A program made the translations under genes and the position numbers. Positions 1 to 11,383 of a stretch of 64,000 bases of DNA are shown one piece after another (position 1 is the stretch's first letter; each line of letters begins with the position of its first letter). The stretch comes from Lichtheimia corymbifera B2541 (lineage: Eukaryota > Mucoromycota > Mucoromycetes > Mucorales > Lichtheimiaceae): NCBI GenBank assembly GCA_000697475.1, contig JNEU01001132.1, positions 161,199 through 225,198 on the forward strand, given 5' to 3'. Below the pieces are notes generated by a model, which saw only the letters and a program-made list of their open reading frames with translations, had not been told where the DNA came from and ran no database searches.

Positions 1-658
1 TCGCCAAGTGCAAACATGCCTGGCTCATTCTTGAACTTGACGGCAACAGCTCCGAGCATACTAAGCGTGGCCTTGCGCACCTTGATATCCTCAACCTATC
101 ATATATATATGACATATTAGCTGTGATTGCAGTAACAAGCATTATAATCGCAATACATTACCGACGAATTGACAATAAGCTCAAGGCGTTCCTTCATCTT
201 GTCGTTTGCCAACAATTGCCCTGTTTTCAACATACTTAGATCACTGATCCATTGATCCCTTGACCCTCTTTTACTTACGACGAAACTTTTCATTGCTGTT
301 TTCCAAAAGTAGCTTGAGGACCTAAGCAAGCACTGTTGTTAATATACTCGTCCTGCATCTCGCATATGATAAGCTCTTTACTTGCCTCGATCACTCTCAG
401 CTTTTGACCGGTTGTACCATGCTTGAGTCGCTTACGAACAGCCTCGATAGCTTCATGAGGACCAGATTCCTGCATCTGGATCGATTCTGTCAGCTGCTGG
501 ACTATGTACCAATCGATCTCCTCATAGTTGGATAATCGCTCTACCAATCCCGAGTTGTTTCAATTAGAACAAGTCTTGTATTCAATAAAAGATGAAGAGA
601 ACATACCAATGTAGAGGGTGATGGAAGTCTTTTGTACTTCCTCTGTGAAAATACCCAT
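1..658 (-). CDS. LSB5-like VHS-domain protein (3' part beyond window)
   Basis: Likely adaptor linking endocytosis to the actin machinery. Yeast Lsb5 is the family reference: it has a VHS then a GAT domain and binds Las17. The exons read 658-607, 540-386, 321-279, 220-162 and 95 to the window edge, and all phases close. The protein starts MGIFTEEVQKTS. The helical VHS signature is clear (EEIDWYIVQQLTESI, LKLLLENSNEKFR, NDKMKERLELIVNSS), followed by VEDIKVRKATLSMLG and the start of a conserved C-terminal part. Intron 2 (385-322) must use a GC donor (GAG|GCAAGT), because no GT donor keeps the VHS reading frame. The GAT domain, if present, lies outside the window. The alternative is another VHS protein such as a GGA or Vps27 relative, but the short N-terminus fits LSB5 better. 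Confidence 0.7.
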
Positions 659-1744
659 TGCGCTTTTTCTCAAGAGATAAAGAGATAGATCTGCCCGCCT
701 TCCTGTAGCTCTTTGAATTGGGTGCCACTTATCGTCGCATACCCCGCCCGCTCTGCTTGTTGCTTGACAACCCCTGTTCATTGTAGGGGAGGATAGAATC
801 CCCTATTTTTACCTTACTCATGGATTATCAATGCCATAATGAAGATGCTTTTCTAAGATCGATAAGCACCCATCGTATGTTTGGGCGGACAAGGTTCATA
901 GTGTAACGATAACAATACTTTTGTAGTGGATCAACATTCAAGCTGGATTGGCGAACATAAAAACAAGGGTAGGTCACTCATCATGCATGATTCCTGCATT
1001 TATTGCTCGTTCACCCAGATAACCATCTATAAGCACGTGACCCCAAAGGTCAATACACCACTTCGAGATCCTTGGATATTGCCGACCGACCCTCTAACTT
1101 GATAATGGAGTTCAGTCCCACACATCTCCCTCCTTTACATCAACACCTTTTCGATTGCTTGCAAGGTTAAATATTGAAGATTTGGTACGTTTGCTATTTC
1201 TTGCAACCCGGTGGTTGGGTCTGCTGATTTTGTCCCCATTCATTCTTCCACTTTGTTATTCTCTCCGCTCTCATTGTTATGGTTGCCATTGTGATTATTG
1301 GCTTTATTGTTCTCTTCCGGGCCTTTGTGTCGGCTTGCTATCTCTATTCGACTGCTTTTCTGTACCATTGATTGGTTAAGGATAATACGTGTTTGGCAAT
1401 AATAAATCACTCCATCGCAAAGAGGTTGGCAACATGAGCATATCTTGGCTGTTTCGTGACATACAAGCATTTTTCACCAAAATGATTCAGCAATGTATCT
1501 AAAAGTCTCTAGGAAGAAGATATCCATATAACCAAAATAAATCTTTATCTTCTGTCCTTTATTGTTGAGTCTCATGTTGGACATTATACTTCTACCAATT
1601 TTCACTCACACGCAACGTACACACTCTTACTTGCCAAGATTACGAGCCAAGTATGGCAATGCGGAAGACGAATGATTCATGCAGTCGTCTTAAGCATCAC
1701 TTCCCGCCTCTATAGCGACCTTTGATCACAATGATTGTGCTCTT
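659..1744. other. Intergenic region, no supported gene
   Basis: The stretch is AT-rich with no family match. A 30-codon ATG frame at about 1287-1377 (+) encodes a very hydrophobic segment (MVAIVIIGFIVLFRAF). It has no upstream acceptor or longer reading frame, so I do not call it a gene. Confidence 0.4.
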
Positions 1745-2110
1745 TTATTCGATCGGATTCATAAACACTAGTTTACCTTCGAATACCGCATCTTCTACCT
1801 GCTGGCTTTCAGTTTTGTTCAACATGTGTCCTTCAGTCCTCATAAATGCAAAAGACAGTAATAATGCGGCTACAACAAAGACATAAAAAAGGACAAGGTA
1901 GTCTAATTGTCGATGGTGCATACGTGTTTTCATTGGTCAACAGAGATGTGCTATATGATCGGCAAAGCAAAAGCAGCTCTTGTAATGTATCACAAAGGTG
2001 ACTTTGTACGAAATGCATCTTTTATAACTTACTTTCATTGGATCAGCGTGACACCAGGAAACAGCATCCCAAAGAAACGTAAGTAGAATGATCAAGCAAG
2101 CACAGACCAT
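1745..2110 (-). CDS. Possible small secreted or membrane protein (tentative)
   Basis: Two coding-looking pieces lie on the minus strand. The first starts at 2110 and reads like a signal peptide (MVCACLIILLTFLW...), ending at a good GTAAGT donor. The second (1933-1745) is a 62-codon ATG frame with one transmembrane segment (LVLFYVFVVAALLLSFAF) and an acidic tail ending VFMNPIE. I could not join them in phase with any visible acceptor, so they may be separate, or one may be chance. I recognise no family. Confidence 0.25.
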
Positions 2111-2674
2111 CTGTACATAGGTTCGATGTATATAATTTCCAGCTTCAAAAGCCTGTGTTGTTATCTATTGCTGGGTGTATGTACTATAGATATAAGTGTC
2201 AATGAGACGAAATATCTATCTCTAATATAAACGTCTCACTGGAATTGCACAAAAGGGGCAAAGGGGGTTAGGCTGGACGCAGGAGTAGAGATATTACTAC
2301 TTATTACTACTACGTAGAAACCGGTTCCTAAATCCGACATTATTGATGAACCATCATATCGTATACGAGAGTCCTTGATTTTATATAAGAGCAGCTGGAT
2401 AGGCCAGCGTCATTTATGATTGATCAAGTTGGCGAGTACAGATCCAGGGGTGGGATATTTCTTCATGCATGCATGTGCTTGCGTGTGTGTGTGTGTGTAG
2501 AATTGTGCCTGGGTATAAGCGACCAAGGCATCTCCTTAAATCAGCCTCTAAAAATTGATTATTTGGCACTAGACCATGCACCTTATTCATCCCTCGTCAC
2601 TTCAAACGCCTTTTTTTGCAGCTTTTCTTCCTGTTTCTTCCTCTACTTACGCAGTGTCCAGTTAACGGTGCATC
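2111..2674. other. Intergenic region / presumed promoter of downstream transporter
   Basis: There is no supported gene. The stretch contains a TATA-like TTATATAA at about 2380 and a short (GT)n run near 2483-2498. Confidence 0.4.
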
Positions 2675-4176
2675 ATGGGGAGCGATCGCTTTGACATGGT
2701 TGTTGCCTTCCATCAATTCTCTTTTTTGGCCACAGGCATCTGTTCAACACTTGGCGTGCAATGGTTGTTTTACGCAGGAGCTGCCAGTAGGTATTTGTAT
2801 CTATCTTATTGAATACTGTAGAGACTAACTCCACACACATACAAGGTGGATCAAGCTTTTTTACACAGTTGTCTGGTTACACTGGGAGTGTGATGGTTGG
2901 TCTATTGATCCCATGGATGGTATCACGGCGACGCGCGCTTTATCAACATTCGACCTGCTCTTCTGACAAGGAAAAAACGGATTTCATGGATAATGTAAAC
3001 GACGAGATATCAAACCAAACAGTGCATGCTGATTATGAACATATCGATCACAGTGTTCTGTGATTGAACGCACCGAAAACCACAGCAAAGGTCAAACAGC
3101 GGTCGACGGCCCAGTGCTCCATACCACAGTCGCCAAGCTTGCATCCATTGATGTCATTGCTGGATCCTTTGTCACCCTTGGATTTTCGCTTATTGGCAGT
3201 GGGGTAAGTCGTGGGATCAATGTCAGATGGTCTATGCTTGGTGATTTATAAATGACATTATATAGATGTATCAAGTGATATTTAGCAGCGTGGTAATATG
3301 GTGTGCCATACTCAATTACTTCTTATTACATCGTGTCCTATCCTTTTGGCAATGGGTAGCCATCTTTGGTACAAGTGCAGGATTGACTCTGTGTGCTTTT
3401 GAGAATATGACTATGCCACAAGGTACGTAGGCCATCCAGGGTGTGTTTCTTTACTCATCTTTAGCAGGTAGCAACATGTCTGGAGGATTGGCGTTTGGTA
3501 CTCTTATGGCTCTAGGTGGCACATTCCTTTACGGTAACTGCACAAGGAAAGGGGGAGGCACTGGGATTAGGCACGCTGATCAATATTCTTTTAGCATGCA
3601 TGTATGTATATGCCGATTGCATTCTTTCCAAACAAAAACCACCACCGCTTCCAGTACGCCTATGCTTTTACAACGGTCTCTATACGACAATGTTTGCTCT
3701 CATATATATCGGGCTATACACTGTGCCGCACCTAGACGACATGATCCATATCCAGCCCGACATCACTCGTTGGCAAGTTTTTACCATGTATACTTTCATC
3801 ACCATCGTCAACGCTACACATTCCTGGAATTATTACGAGTTAATTGATCGTACTGGCAGTGTATTGTATCGCATTTTCCTAGTGGCATGTATACACTTTG
3901 CGCTAACGATGTCTCCCATTCTTGATATTAGGTCGCCACAGGGATCTTGCAGGCTGTAAGAGCAGTACTGGTGTATGGTATCAGCCATTTGTGGTATTGC
4001 GCAAACGACTCGGCTCAATGTATGTATTTCCCACCATGTTTATTTCTTATCATGCTTCATACTGACATGCATAACACCTATCGCTTTTCTCAAAAGGCTT
4101 CACGGTGAAGAAGGGATTTGGATCCTTACTTGTGATCAGCTGCGTATTACTTTACACATATGCCAGCAAAAAGTGA
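2675..4176 (+). CDS. Multi-pass membrane transporter, drug/metabolite-transporter-like
   Basis: This is a 370-residue integral membrane protein with about ten hydrophobic segments, resembling nucleotide-sugar/EamA-type carriers (SLC35-like layout). The model has eight exons: 2675-2786, 2846-3052, 3091-3203, 3266-3422, 3468-3533, 3571-3860, 3932-4019 and 4097-4176. All phases close. A charged loop (residues about 60-110) follows the second helix. The segment SLIGSGMYQVIFSSVVIW, the later RTGSVATGILQAVRAVLVYG, and the terminal FTVKKGFGSLLVISCVLLY...SKK resemble the fourth, ninth and tenth helices of such carriers. The 38-nt intron at 3053-3090 is the least certain join. The substrate cannot be told from sequence. 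An alternative is an uncharacterised fungal membrane-protein family with the same fold. Confidence 0.65.
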
Positions 4177-4503
4177 CAGGCGGACAAAAGATACCAACCA
4201 GCAATCAATCATGCAGCTAAACTTCAACTCAGTACTTTATCCCTATCAATGAAACCCTCCCCCCGGTCAGCACGCAAGCGAACCACCTTGTCAAAAATCA
4301 TATGAATAAAAACTCGTGCTACTTGGTTCGTCAATCAAGAGCCTTGGATAATCGGGATAACAACAATGAAAGATTCAAATGCTTTGGAGTGTGCTACATT
4401 AACATGGAGGAGACTTTTTTTCCCACGAGCTGTGTCTGTAAAGCCAAGATTCGCACGCTTTCCTTCTACTTTTCTCCTTGTACCCATACCTAACCATCAT
4501 ATC

Positions 4504-6051
4504 ATGCAATCACTTACTCGCAAAACATTGCAAGCATGCTGCTCATTAACCCGCTATAATACACCTGCATGCTTCTTGGGTGGGGCTCGTTATTGTAATT
4601 ACACCATGATGGTATATAATTTGGCGGTGGTGTTAGTGGTGCTGTATCATTTTATAACCTGTATTACAGGGCAGAAGCAGTAGACGCTTTTATAGTAATG
4701 GAGGTGCCAGTAGTGCAAGTCGATTGATGGAGGAGGATCCCGAAAGAAAAGGACCTTGGAGCCAAGGAGATAAATTCACTTGCAAACTGGATTTCATGCA
4801 GCATTTGGCGCAAGGCATGAAACCGTACCGAGTCATGGACCATACTGGCAGTGTGTTGGATGATGCTCACGACCCAGGTTTATCCAAGCAAGAGGTGACA
4901 GACCTATATAGCAAGATGGTGACGCTACATATCATGGATGGTATTCTATACGAAGCACAGCGACAAGGTCGTATCAGCTTCTACATGACGCACTATGGCG
5001 AGGAAGCCATGATCGGCAGTGCAGCGGCGTTATTACCACGAGATGTGGTTTTTGGTCAGGTAAAACAGCTGCCTCGTTGAATATGCTTTGCCTAGTATAC
5101 TCAACAAGATTTTTAATTTTAGTACCGTGAGGCGTTTGTACTATTGCACCGAGGATTCACAGTGCAAGAATGTATGAACCAATGCTTTTCAAACATGCAT
5201 GATGGTGGCAAGGGTCGGCAAATGCCCGTACACTATGGCTCTTCCAAACACAACTTTCAGACCATCTCATCACCACTAGGAACACAAATTCCTCAGGCAG
5301 CTGGTGCAGCATACGCTCTCAAGCGTCAAGGAGATGGCGCATGCACTATATGCTATTTTGGCGAGGGTGCAGCTTCTGAAGGTGACTTTCATGCAGGTTT
5401 GAATATGGCTGCCACTTTACATTGCCCCACTATCTTTTTCTGGTGAGTAGCTGTTTTGCCACATATAGGATATTATAATATTCATATCATCTATCTAGTC
5501 GAAACAATGGCTATGCTATCTCTACCCCTGCTAGCGAACAATATCGTGGTGATGGCATTGCTCCACGTGGTATTGGCTATGGAATTGATACCGTTGTCGT
5601 CGATGGCAACGATGTTTGGGCAGTATATAATGCCACTCGTGCTGCACGCGCTATTGCAGCTGAGCAGAATAAGCCTGTACTTATTGAAGCCAAAACGTAT
5701 CGTGTGGGCCATCACAGCACATCAGACGACTCAACGAAATATCGAGACCGCAAAGAGGTCGAAGAACGGGCTCAGTTTGATAATCCTATCACACGTCTTC
5801 GGCGCTACATGGAGGTGAAGCAATGGTGGTCGCCTGAAGATGAAAGTCAGTTACGTCATAATATCCGCAAAGACGTCCTTGAGTGCTTCAAATCAGCAGA
5901 ACAAGCACCAAAACCAGCCGTGGCAGAGCTATTTACTGATGTGTATGATTCGATTCCCACAAGCTTACAATATCAGCAAGATGAGCTGGTTGAGCTTACA
6001 CGTAAATATCCTGAGTACTATAGCATGGAAGGTCACTCCAATGGTATATAA
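4504..6051 (+). CDS. BCKDHA: Branched-chain 2-oxoacid dehydrogenase E1 alpha subunit, mitochondrial
   Basis: Thiamine-diphosphate-dependent E1 alpha subunit of the mitochondrial branched-chain 2-oxoacid dehydrogenase, which decarboxylates the oxoacids of Val, Leu and Ile. Exons are 4504-4611, 4670-5059, 5123-5442 and 5499-6051 (456 residues, phases close). The N-terminus [13 protein letters not shown]...RSSRRFYS is Arg/Ser-rich and looks like a matrix-targeting presequence. The E1 alpha core begins near [13 protein letters not shown]. The TPP-binding motif is present ([13 protein letters not shown]...RNNGYAIST), as is the phosphorylation-loop region [16 protein letters not shown] that is typical of BCKDHA and separates it from pyruvate dehydrogenase E1 alpha. 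The length matches the family. The E1 beta partner is not in this window. Confidence 0.95.
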
Positions 6052-6342
6052 TAGCTGCTTCTTTTACCCATATCCCACTATCTCCTCTAAATATATATAT
6101 CTGGAATCAATTTAAGCTGGATTTTGTTAGCCATTGTAATCCTCTATACGTCTTGTATATAATGCACAATGAAGCTTTGCTTCTTACAGCGTCTCCTGCC
6201 CGTCGTATATGGGTAACGAAACATGGAGATGTGTCATCACACTATCTAATACAGCCTTTGATCAAGACACCATGAATCAATCAGACCCTTCATTTCTCTT
6301 TTCCCTTTATTATCACAGCACTCACAAGTGGATATACTTCTA

Positions 6343-7518
6343 CTAGTACAGTCCTATATTTGCCATATCATAGTTCTTTCTATAATACAATGCATCAAGT
6401 GCCCACACACGGTCCAATTCAGAAAGAAGGAATGGAGTCTCTTTTACTATAGGAACTGAGGATTGAGAGATTACAACGAATTGCTTCAATGGGGGAGATA
6501 CATCGATTTGAAAAGTTTCTATCTTTGGGCGTGTAGTATTGTGCAAAGGGTGCGTGGCGGCGAATTATTATGCACAAAACATGGAGTTGGGTGATGATGA
6601 TTGTCGTACATGGCTGACAGGTAGCAGAAAAGATGTTGATAGCACCTTCCGTGGAATAGCGTGTTAAAGCATACGATAATTGGATGCACCAATCGTCCAG
6701 GATGATAGCGTCAAGGTCAGGTTGACAAAGGACCCGTAAGAACAAAGGCTCAGTTTACACGCGTTGTATATCCAGTTCCTTCCATCCAATGTATCAACCC
6801 AATATCCATATCCATATCCATAAGAAGTCGTATGTGTTAAAGCAAGTTACTACGCGTATAAAGCTGCTTCTACATGATGGCTATCTGCTGGTCACGTGAA
6901 GAGGCTGGAAGACAAGCTGTTGCAAATAAAGAACGCTGCTTGAGACCATGGAGTAAAGACCTTGCTCATAGTAACTGCTGTTATGATGGTAGAGGAGTGT
7001 ACCAGAAAAGGTGGAGTGCCAAGAAACGTGGGTGTTGCAGTGGGGTGTGCACAGGCCATGGAGTTGCCATTCCGTCAAAGACAATCGGATCAAGGCAATT
7101 GTAGGATCGACATGATGGGTTGAAGTAGGACAATCTTTCCCAGGTGGTAGTTGTACTTGATTGGGGAAATAGTTGAGGTGGGAGGAAGAGGCAAGACCTG
7201 GAAATTAAAGTCGTTTTTTTTATCTTGGATGATGTGTCTTTGTTTGAGCGTTTCTTAGTCAGATCCCTTTTAATCAAGAAGGTTGAATGATGGAAATGAT
7301 GAGCTGGAGAAGAAGAATCGTTCAAATGCAATGGATTGGACAGCAATTGAGAATAGGAGGATTGGGCTATTAGCTGGCAGTTTATGAACTGGGAGGTAAA
7401 TAGGGTATTCTGACGTTGAACTGACTTGTTCGCTGCACCAAGCATTGTTCCAGGGCAGCTTTATCACAGAGGCACTGTAATCTCTTATTGTAAATATTGA
7501 TAAAGCAAAGAGGTACAT
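6343..7518 (-). CDS. Unidentified, possibly degenerate minus-strand gene
   Basis: I can support coding character but not a full model. The 3' piece (stop at 6343) reads ...PFLLSELDRVWALDALYY then RKNYDMANIGLY, which resembles a TPR-type helix pair. A second piece at about 6740-6620 reads PDLDAIILDDWCIQLSYALT. Further upstream (7445-6981) is a long open frame rich in Ser/Thr with FDGMATPWPVHTPLQ. Donors and acceptors in good phase are not evident between these blocks, so this may be a pseudogene, a fast-evolving gene, or partly noncoding. I recognise no family. Confidence 0.25.
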
Positions 7519-7747
7519 GTTACTGTAAAAGCGAACACTAAGAAACTATGCCTGCGTAAACTTGCAAGCTTGTTGTAAGATCCTTAATCCATAAGCTGTG
7601 TTAAGCCATTCATGAGAATTGAGAAATCAAAAGTTTACGAACGAAGCGAGCAACCCAAACCGCTACACATAAGAGGATGTTATCTTAAACGGCCATGCAT
7701 CGGGCAGCTAGTTTATTAATGCAAAGAAAAAAGTAATACCGCATATT

Positions 7748-8914
7748 TTATGCGCGAGCGAGACTCAGCTCATGCTGGAGTTGGCGGATTGTTTCCTGGC
7801 TGTTTTCTAAGGAGTGCTTCAATTGGATATTCTTCCGCTCTAGTTCGAGTCGCTGAGCTTGATGGTGATCATCTTCGGTTTGCATGGCTTCGATCTCATC
7901 GAGTAATATCTTGAGTTTTCGTTCATATGACAGATTGACAGACGTTGATGTTGGTGCGATGCTCCAGTGGGTTGGATCTGCAAACGCAAGAGCAGCAAAC
8001 CCTTGCTTCTGCGTCTTGACTGAGCAGGCTTCATCAGCATTATCTATGCAGTCTGTGGAATGCCGCCTTCGCCTTACGTGGGTCGTTGGACTGCCAATGT
8101 TGGTCATGATGCGGGTGCATGAGATAACACGTCGCAGATACCTGATTTCCTGGTATGCGGCAGCCATAGACTTACTATTACTTAGCTTGTCTTCATGCTG
8201 CATTTGTTGAATGCGTGTATTTGCTTCTCTAAGCCGTCGATTTTCTTCCATTAGAAGATCCACCTTACTCTTGCTGCTGCTACTAGATGATGTTGGCATA
8301 GTAGTCAAGTATTCACAAGCGTCGTGTTGAGCAGAATCGGATATATTTTGTTTTTCTTTTCCACTGGAAGCGTTTGGTCTAGGAGGCGGACTCAAGGCTG
8401 TGATATGACCCTGAGATGCAGCATTCAATAGGCTAGATCCCTCTTTTGCATATTCATACACGCTGCTGCTACTACTCGTGGACAAATGGCTTTCAGTTTC
8501 TGAGATCAACGAGGACCAACTGCCACATTTCTCTATGTTGGATTGTGTCGTTCGCGTATTGTTGTAGGATTTGGATGACCATAATGCAGCCGGTTGCTGC
8601 ATTTCATTATAATTTTCGCCATCCATCGGTGCACGATGAGTAATCAATCTTTCATCAGCCACTTTGACATTGCTGTTCTCTTCAAACATATGCATCACCA
8701 AGGAAAGACGCCTTCGCCGTTGTTGTTTTCTGCCGGAGCCTGTTGAAGAAAAAGGTGTACTGGATGTAATTGGAGATTTGATATGTCTTCTTGGTTCAGT
8801 CAATGCACGCTTTTGTTCATGATAAAAGGGAGTTGTGGTAGTGGGGTATTTATCATCCTCTACAAGACTGGCCACGTTATCGTTGTTGGTAGTTCGGAAA
8901 AGCTTCAACCGCAT
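7748..8914 (-). CDS. Coiled-coil, low-complexity protein of unknown function
   Basis: This is an uninterrupted frame of 388 residues when the ATG at 8914 (MRLKLFRTTNNDN) is used. An upstream in-frame start at 9019 exists but adds a Cys-rich, less plausible extension. The N-terminal half is basic and Ser/Thr-rich (RKQQRRRRLSLV, TSSSSSVYEYAKEG). A coiled coil occurs at about residues 215-255 (KVDLLMEENRRLREANTRIQ). A second closes the protein (YERKLKILLDEIEAM... LELERKNIQLKHSLENSQ). There is no catalytic motif, signal peptide or membrane segment. A cytoskeletal or scaffold role is only a guess from the coiled coils. Confidence 0.6.
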   Translation of the reverse strand: MRLKLFRTTNNDNVASLVEDDKYPTTTTPFYHEQKRALTEPRRHIKSPITSSTPFSSTGSGRKQQRRRRLSLVMHMFEENSNVKVADERLITHRAPMDGENYNEMQQPAALWSSKSYNNTRTTQSNIEKCGSWSSLISETESHLSTSSSSSVYEYAKEGSSLLNAASQGHITALSPPPRPNASSGKEKQNISDSAQHDACEYLTTMPTSSSSSSKSKVDLLMEENRRLREANTRIQQMQHEDKLSNSKSMAAAYQEIRYLRRVISCTRIMTNIGSPTTHVRRRRHSTDCIDNADEACSVKTQKQGFAALAFADPTHWSIAPTSTSVNLSYERKLKILLDEIEAMQTEDDHHQAQRLELERKNIQLKHSLENSQETIRQLQHELSLARA

Positions 8915-9019
8915 AATGAAAAGAAATGAAGGAAGAATAAGTTGTTGTATTGCAAATTCATGTCGCCTAGGAGGTAACACCGCGCTACCGATAGCTGTAC
9001 AACATGAGGAGTGGGCCAC

Positions 9020-9715
9020 AAGGCTTATGGTAGCTCAAACGAGCCGCGAAGCTGTCAAGAGCGTGTCACAAATCATGACCAAACTCGTACTTAAGCACTC
9101 TATCAATAGAATGGCTGTGATACCCTACCTTTAAATGATACGCAATTTGAAGTCATAAATAGAGGATACTACTGCTGAAATATAAAGAATGGCGTGATAT
9201 ACCTGTCAAGTGTTCGGCTTGTGGATTGTGCGACCGATATACGAGTATTGCGATTGTTAGACGTTTTCCACAACGCCAAAACGTGCGTCAAATATTCAGC
9301 TACAGCACGTTTGGAGTTTCCTGTTCTACGAATAACCTGTCAATTGTGCAACCCAGATTCATTTGACACTGCTATCTGCGAAGGACTAATTACTCCGCCC
9401 CGAAAACAATGAACATAAAAACACCTTATTTTTCTTTTATGACTTGAAAACGTCGCATGAAGGCAAAAACTACATCAATTGAGAATTCTAGGTGATGTCC
9501 CATGGTTTTACCAACGGGTACTAATACCGCCTAAAAGGCCAATCATTTTCCTACGCTGCATTTATAAAGTTATCATACAACATCAACAGCATCACCCTGC
9601 ACCTTTCGGAAGGTCACACTTCATGGTATTCAGAAGAATAGCTTAAATAAGAAACAAGTGAAGTAAGCACTTGTAGAGAATCATTGAGCAAGAGAAAGAT
9701 ATAGAGTGACGAGGA
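9020..9715. other. Intergenic region, no supported gene
   Basis: An open frame at 9194-9412 (+) has no ATG of its own and no recognisable domain. Otherwise I see nothing. Confidence 0.35.
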
Positions 9716-10026
9716 ATGGCACTTCGTATTCAATGGGTGGGGAATAGTTCTACGAGTTGCACGATTTCTATGATCTTGTTGTGGGGAAAATGCATAGAAG
9801 TAAGGAGTGTGTGCAAGAGCCGTGTGCGTGCTGCAGAAAGAGAGTATTGGGTACTTTTAACCAAGGTGATACCATCGCTGTTATGCCGCTCCATGTTTGG
9901 TGCCGACAGATCCAATCAATGCCTCAATGTTGCAGCAGTGCTTGTTCCTTCAACGTTATAGCTAGTATAACAGCAAGAGTAAACTCATCAGGATGGTTCA
10001 TTTGGCTTTTGCTTCTGCTCGACTAG
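9716..10026 (+). CDS. Possible small Cys-rich protein (tentative)
   Basis: Two overlapping open frames begin near an ATG at 9716. The more protein-like one contains closely spaced cysteines (KECVQEPCACCRKR, then VWCRQIQ and PQCCSSACS) and ends in a hydrophobic stretch (GWFIWLLLLLD), which could be a tail anchor or GPI signal. The first exon and the frame join are unclear. I recognise no family. Confidence 0.25.
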
Positions 10027-10354
10027 GTCATGGTTTGGGTTTCCAGTAGCCCAACAACCAATGTTCTTAAAGAAGCAGTTTATTATTGTGTATACGTAGT
10101 GCTAATAATGAATGATGACATTGTAATGCAACTTCGGTCATCATCATTACTTTGAGCTTGGCTCCCAGCCTCTGCTATTTGGCCATTTGACACCAGTGAT
10201 CAGGCGGGTTCCTATCGTTTCTCCAAATTACTACAGTAGAATCGCCGAGGATTTAGTTGATGTTGATTAGCACAGCCTTGCATACCGGATTTACTAGCTT
10301 GCTTGCATCTTTATTAATTTTAATACATTGATATGGCTAGCTAATTGGTCGCTG

Positions 10355-10522
10355 CTATTGTAGCACGGTCTTCATTTTCTTGGAATGATGGGCATCTTTG
10401 ACTTGGAAGTCGGGATTCAAGTAACCGCTTCCACTGGTGACGAAACCACCTGAACTCCGCATGTTTTTACCATGGTGAGCGGGCCTGTATTGCTTGCCCC
10501 ACTTAACTAACCTCGTCTTCAT
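10355..10522 (-). CDS. Small basic protein, 55 residues, unidentified
   Basis: The frame starts at the ATG at 10522 (MKTRLVKWGKQYRP) and ends KDAHHSKKMKTVLQ. It is rich in His, Lys, Gly and Ser (HHGKNMRSSGGFVTSGSGY). A 28-nt in-frame stretch bounded by GT and AG (GTTAGT...ACAG) would shorten the N-terminus if spliced, but it is shorter than the other introns here. The gene is divergent from the small membrane-protein gene to its right, with starts about 70 bp apart. The composition looks like a small mitochondrial or ribosome-associated protein, which is a guess. Confidence 0.4.
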   Translation of the reverse strand: MKTRLVKWGKQYRPAHHGKNMRSSGGFVTSGSGYLNPDFQVKDAHHSKKMKTVLQ

Positions 10523-10588
10523 CAACAAAATGGTACGCTCCAGTCCCTCCGATCGAGCCAAGACACTTGACTAAATCACGTATTCACT

Positions 10589-11002
10589 ATGTTAGGGTGG
10601 TGTTAGCCGTTTTCCCTATCCTAAAGAAGTCTGGTAATCAAGAACGAAGATCAACAATTGCAATGCAGCGTCTAACATTTACACCATAGGTCGCCTGCTG
10701 GTGGCTGGTGGGCCCAACCCAAGGCATGGAAGTCCAACACGTTAATTGCCGGCTTTGGTCTTGCTGTTACTGTCGCAGCAGTCTGGAAGGTTTCGGCCGA
10801 TAAGGAGGTAAAGTCTATATTCACGGACCCAGTTATTTGGTGGCGGTATGGCTGAATGATTGTCTTAGCAACGTTATCAACAACCAACACGCTGGATCCC
10901 TTCGATGATGGTAAGGTGTGGTCAAGCGACGTGACGAAACATTACTTAAGCATGAATGTGTATATTATATAGTGGGCGAAGCAATTCAAGGATCAACAGT
11001 AG
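10589..11002 (+). CDS. 66-residue single-pass membrane protein in four exons
   Basis: Exons are 10589-10599, 10690-10807, 10869-10910 and 10973-11002. All junctions are GT-AG and the phases close to 66 codons plus stop. The chain has an aromatic N-terminus (SPAGGWWAQPKAWKSNT), one transmembrane helix (LIAGFGLAVTVAAVW), and a polar tail (RYQQPTRWIPSMMW, KQFKDQQ). Size, architecture and multi-intron structure resemble accessory subunits or assembly factors of the respiratory chain, but I cannot assign a family. The 11-nt first exon is the weakest part. An alternative start further upstream is possible. Confidence 0.55.
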
Positions 11003-11383
11003 AATCAACAATAAAGCTGATATTTGTCAACAACGAAACTTTTACGATTGCCTTTCTTCGAGTTTGTATGCTTCAATGATGATGAAATCTATCAGCATGA
11101 TCATATGGAAAAGTACTCGAGTCATCTACCATTACTTTGACGACGACTGATATGAAACATTGCGCATTCAGCGGACGACAAATCAAAACAACGTTGCCAT
11201 AGAAACCATATAAGAGTACTGTAATTAACAACATCCTTAATCGAATAAAGCCATCAAGTTGCTGAGATCTTGCAGTTTACACATGAGCCCACACGTTATA
11301 ATTCTCCTGCAATGGTTATACCCAACCACATTTTAATCATAATATCTTTCACTGCTATCTGCAATTAATGTACAAGAATGCAA

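Noticed and set aside
1155..1379. Hydrophobic open frames on the plus strand
   Set aside because: The longer frame has no ATG, and the ATG-started one is only 30 codons with no acceptor or donor context; low-complexity T-rich DNA easily encodes hydrophobic residues.
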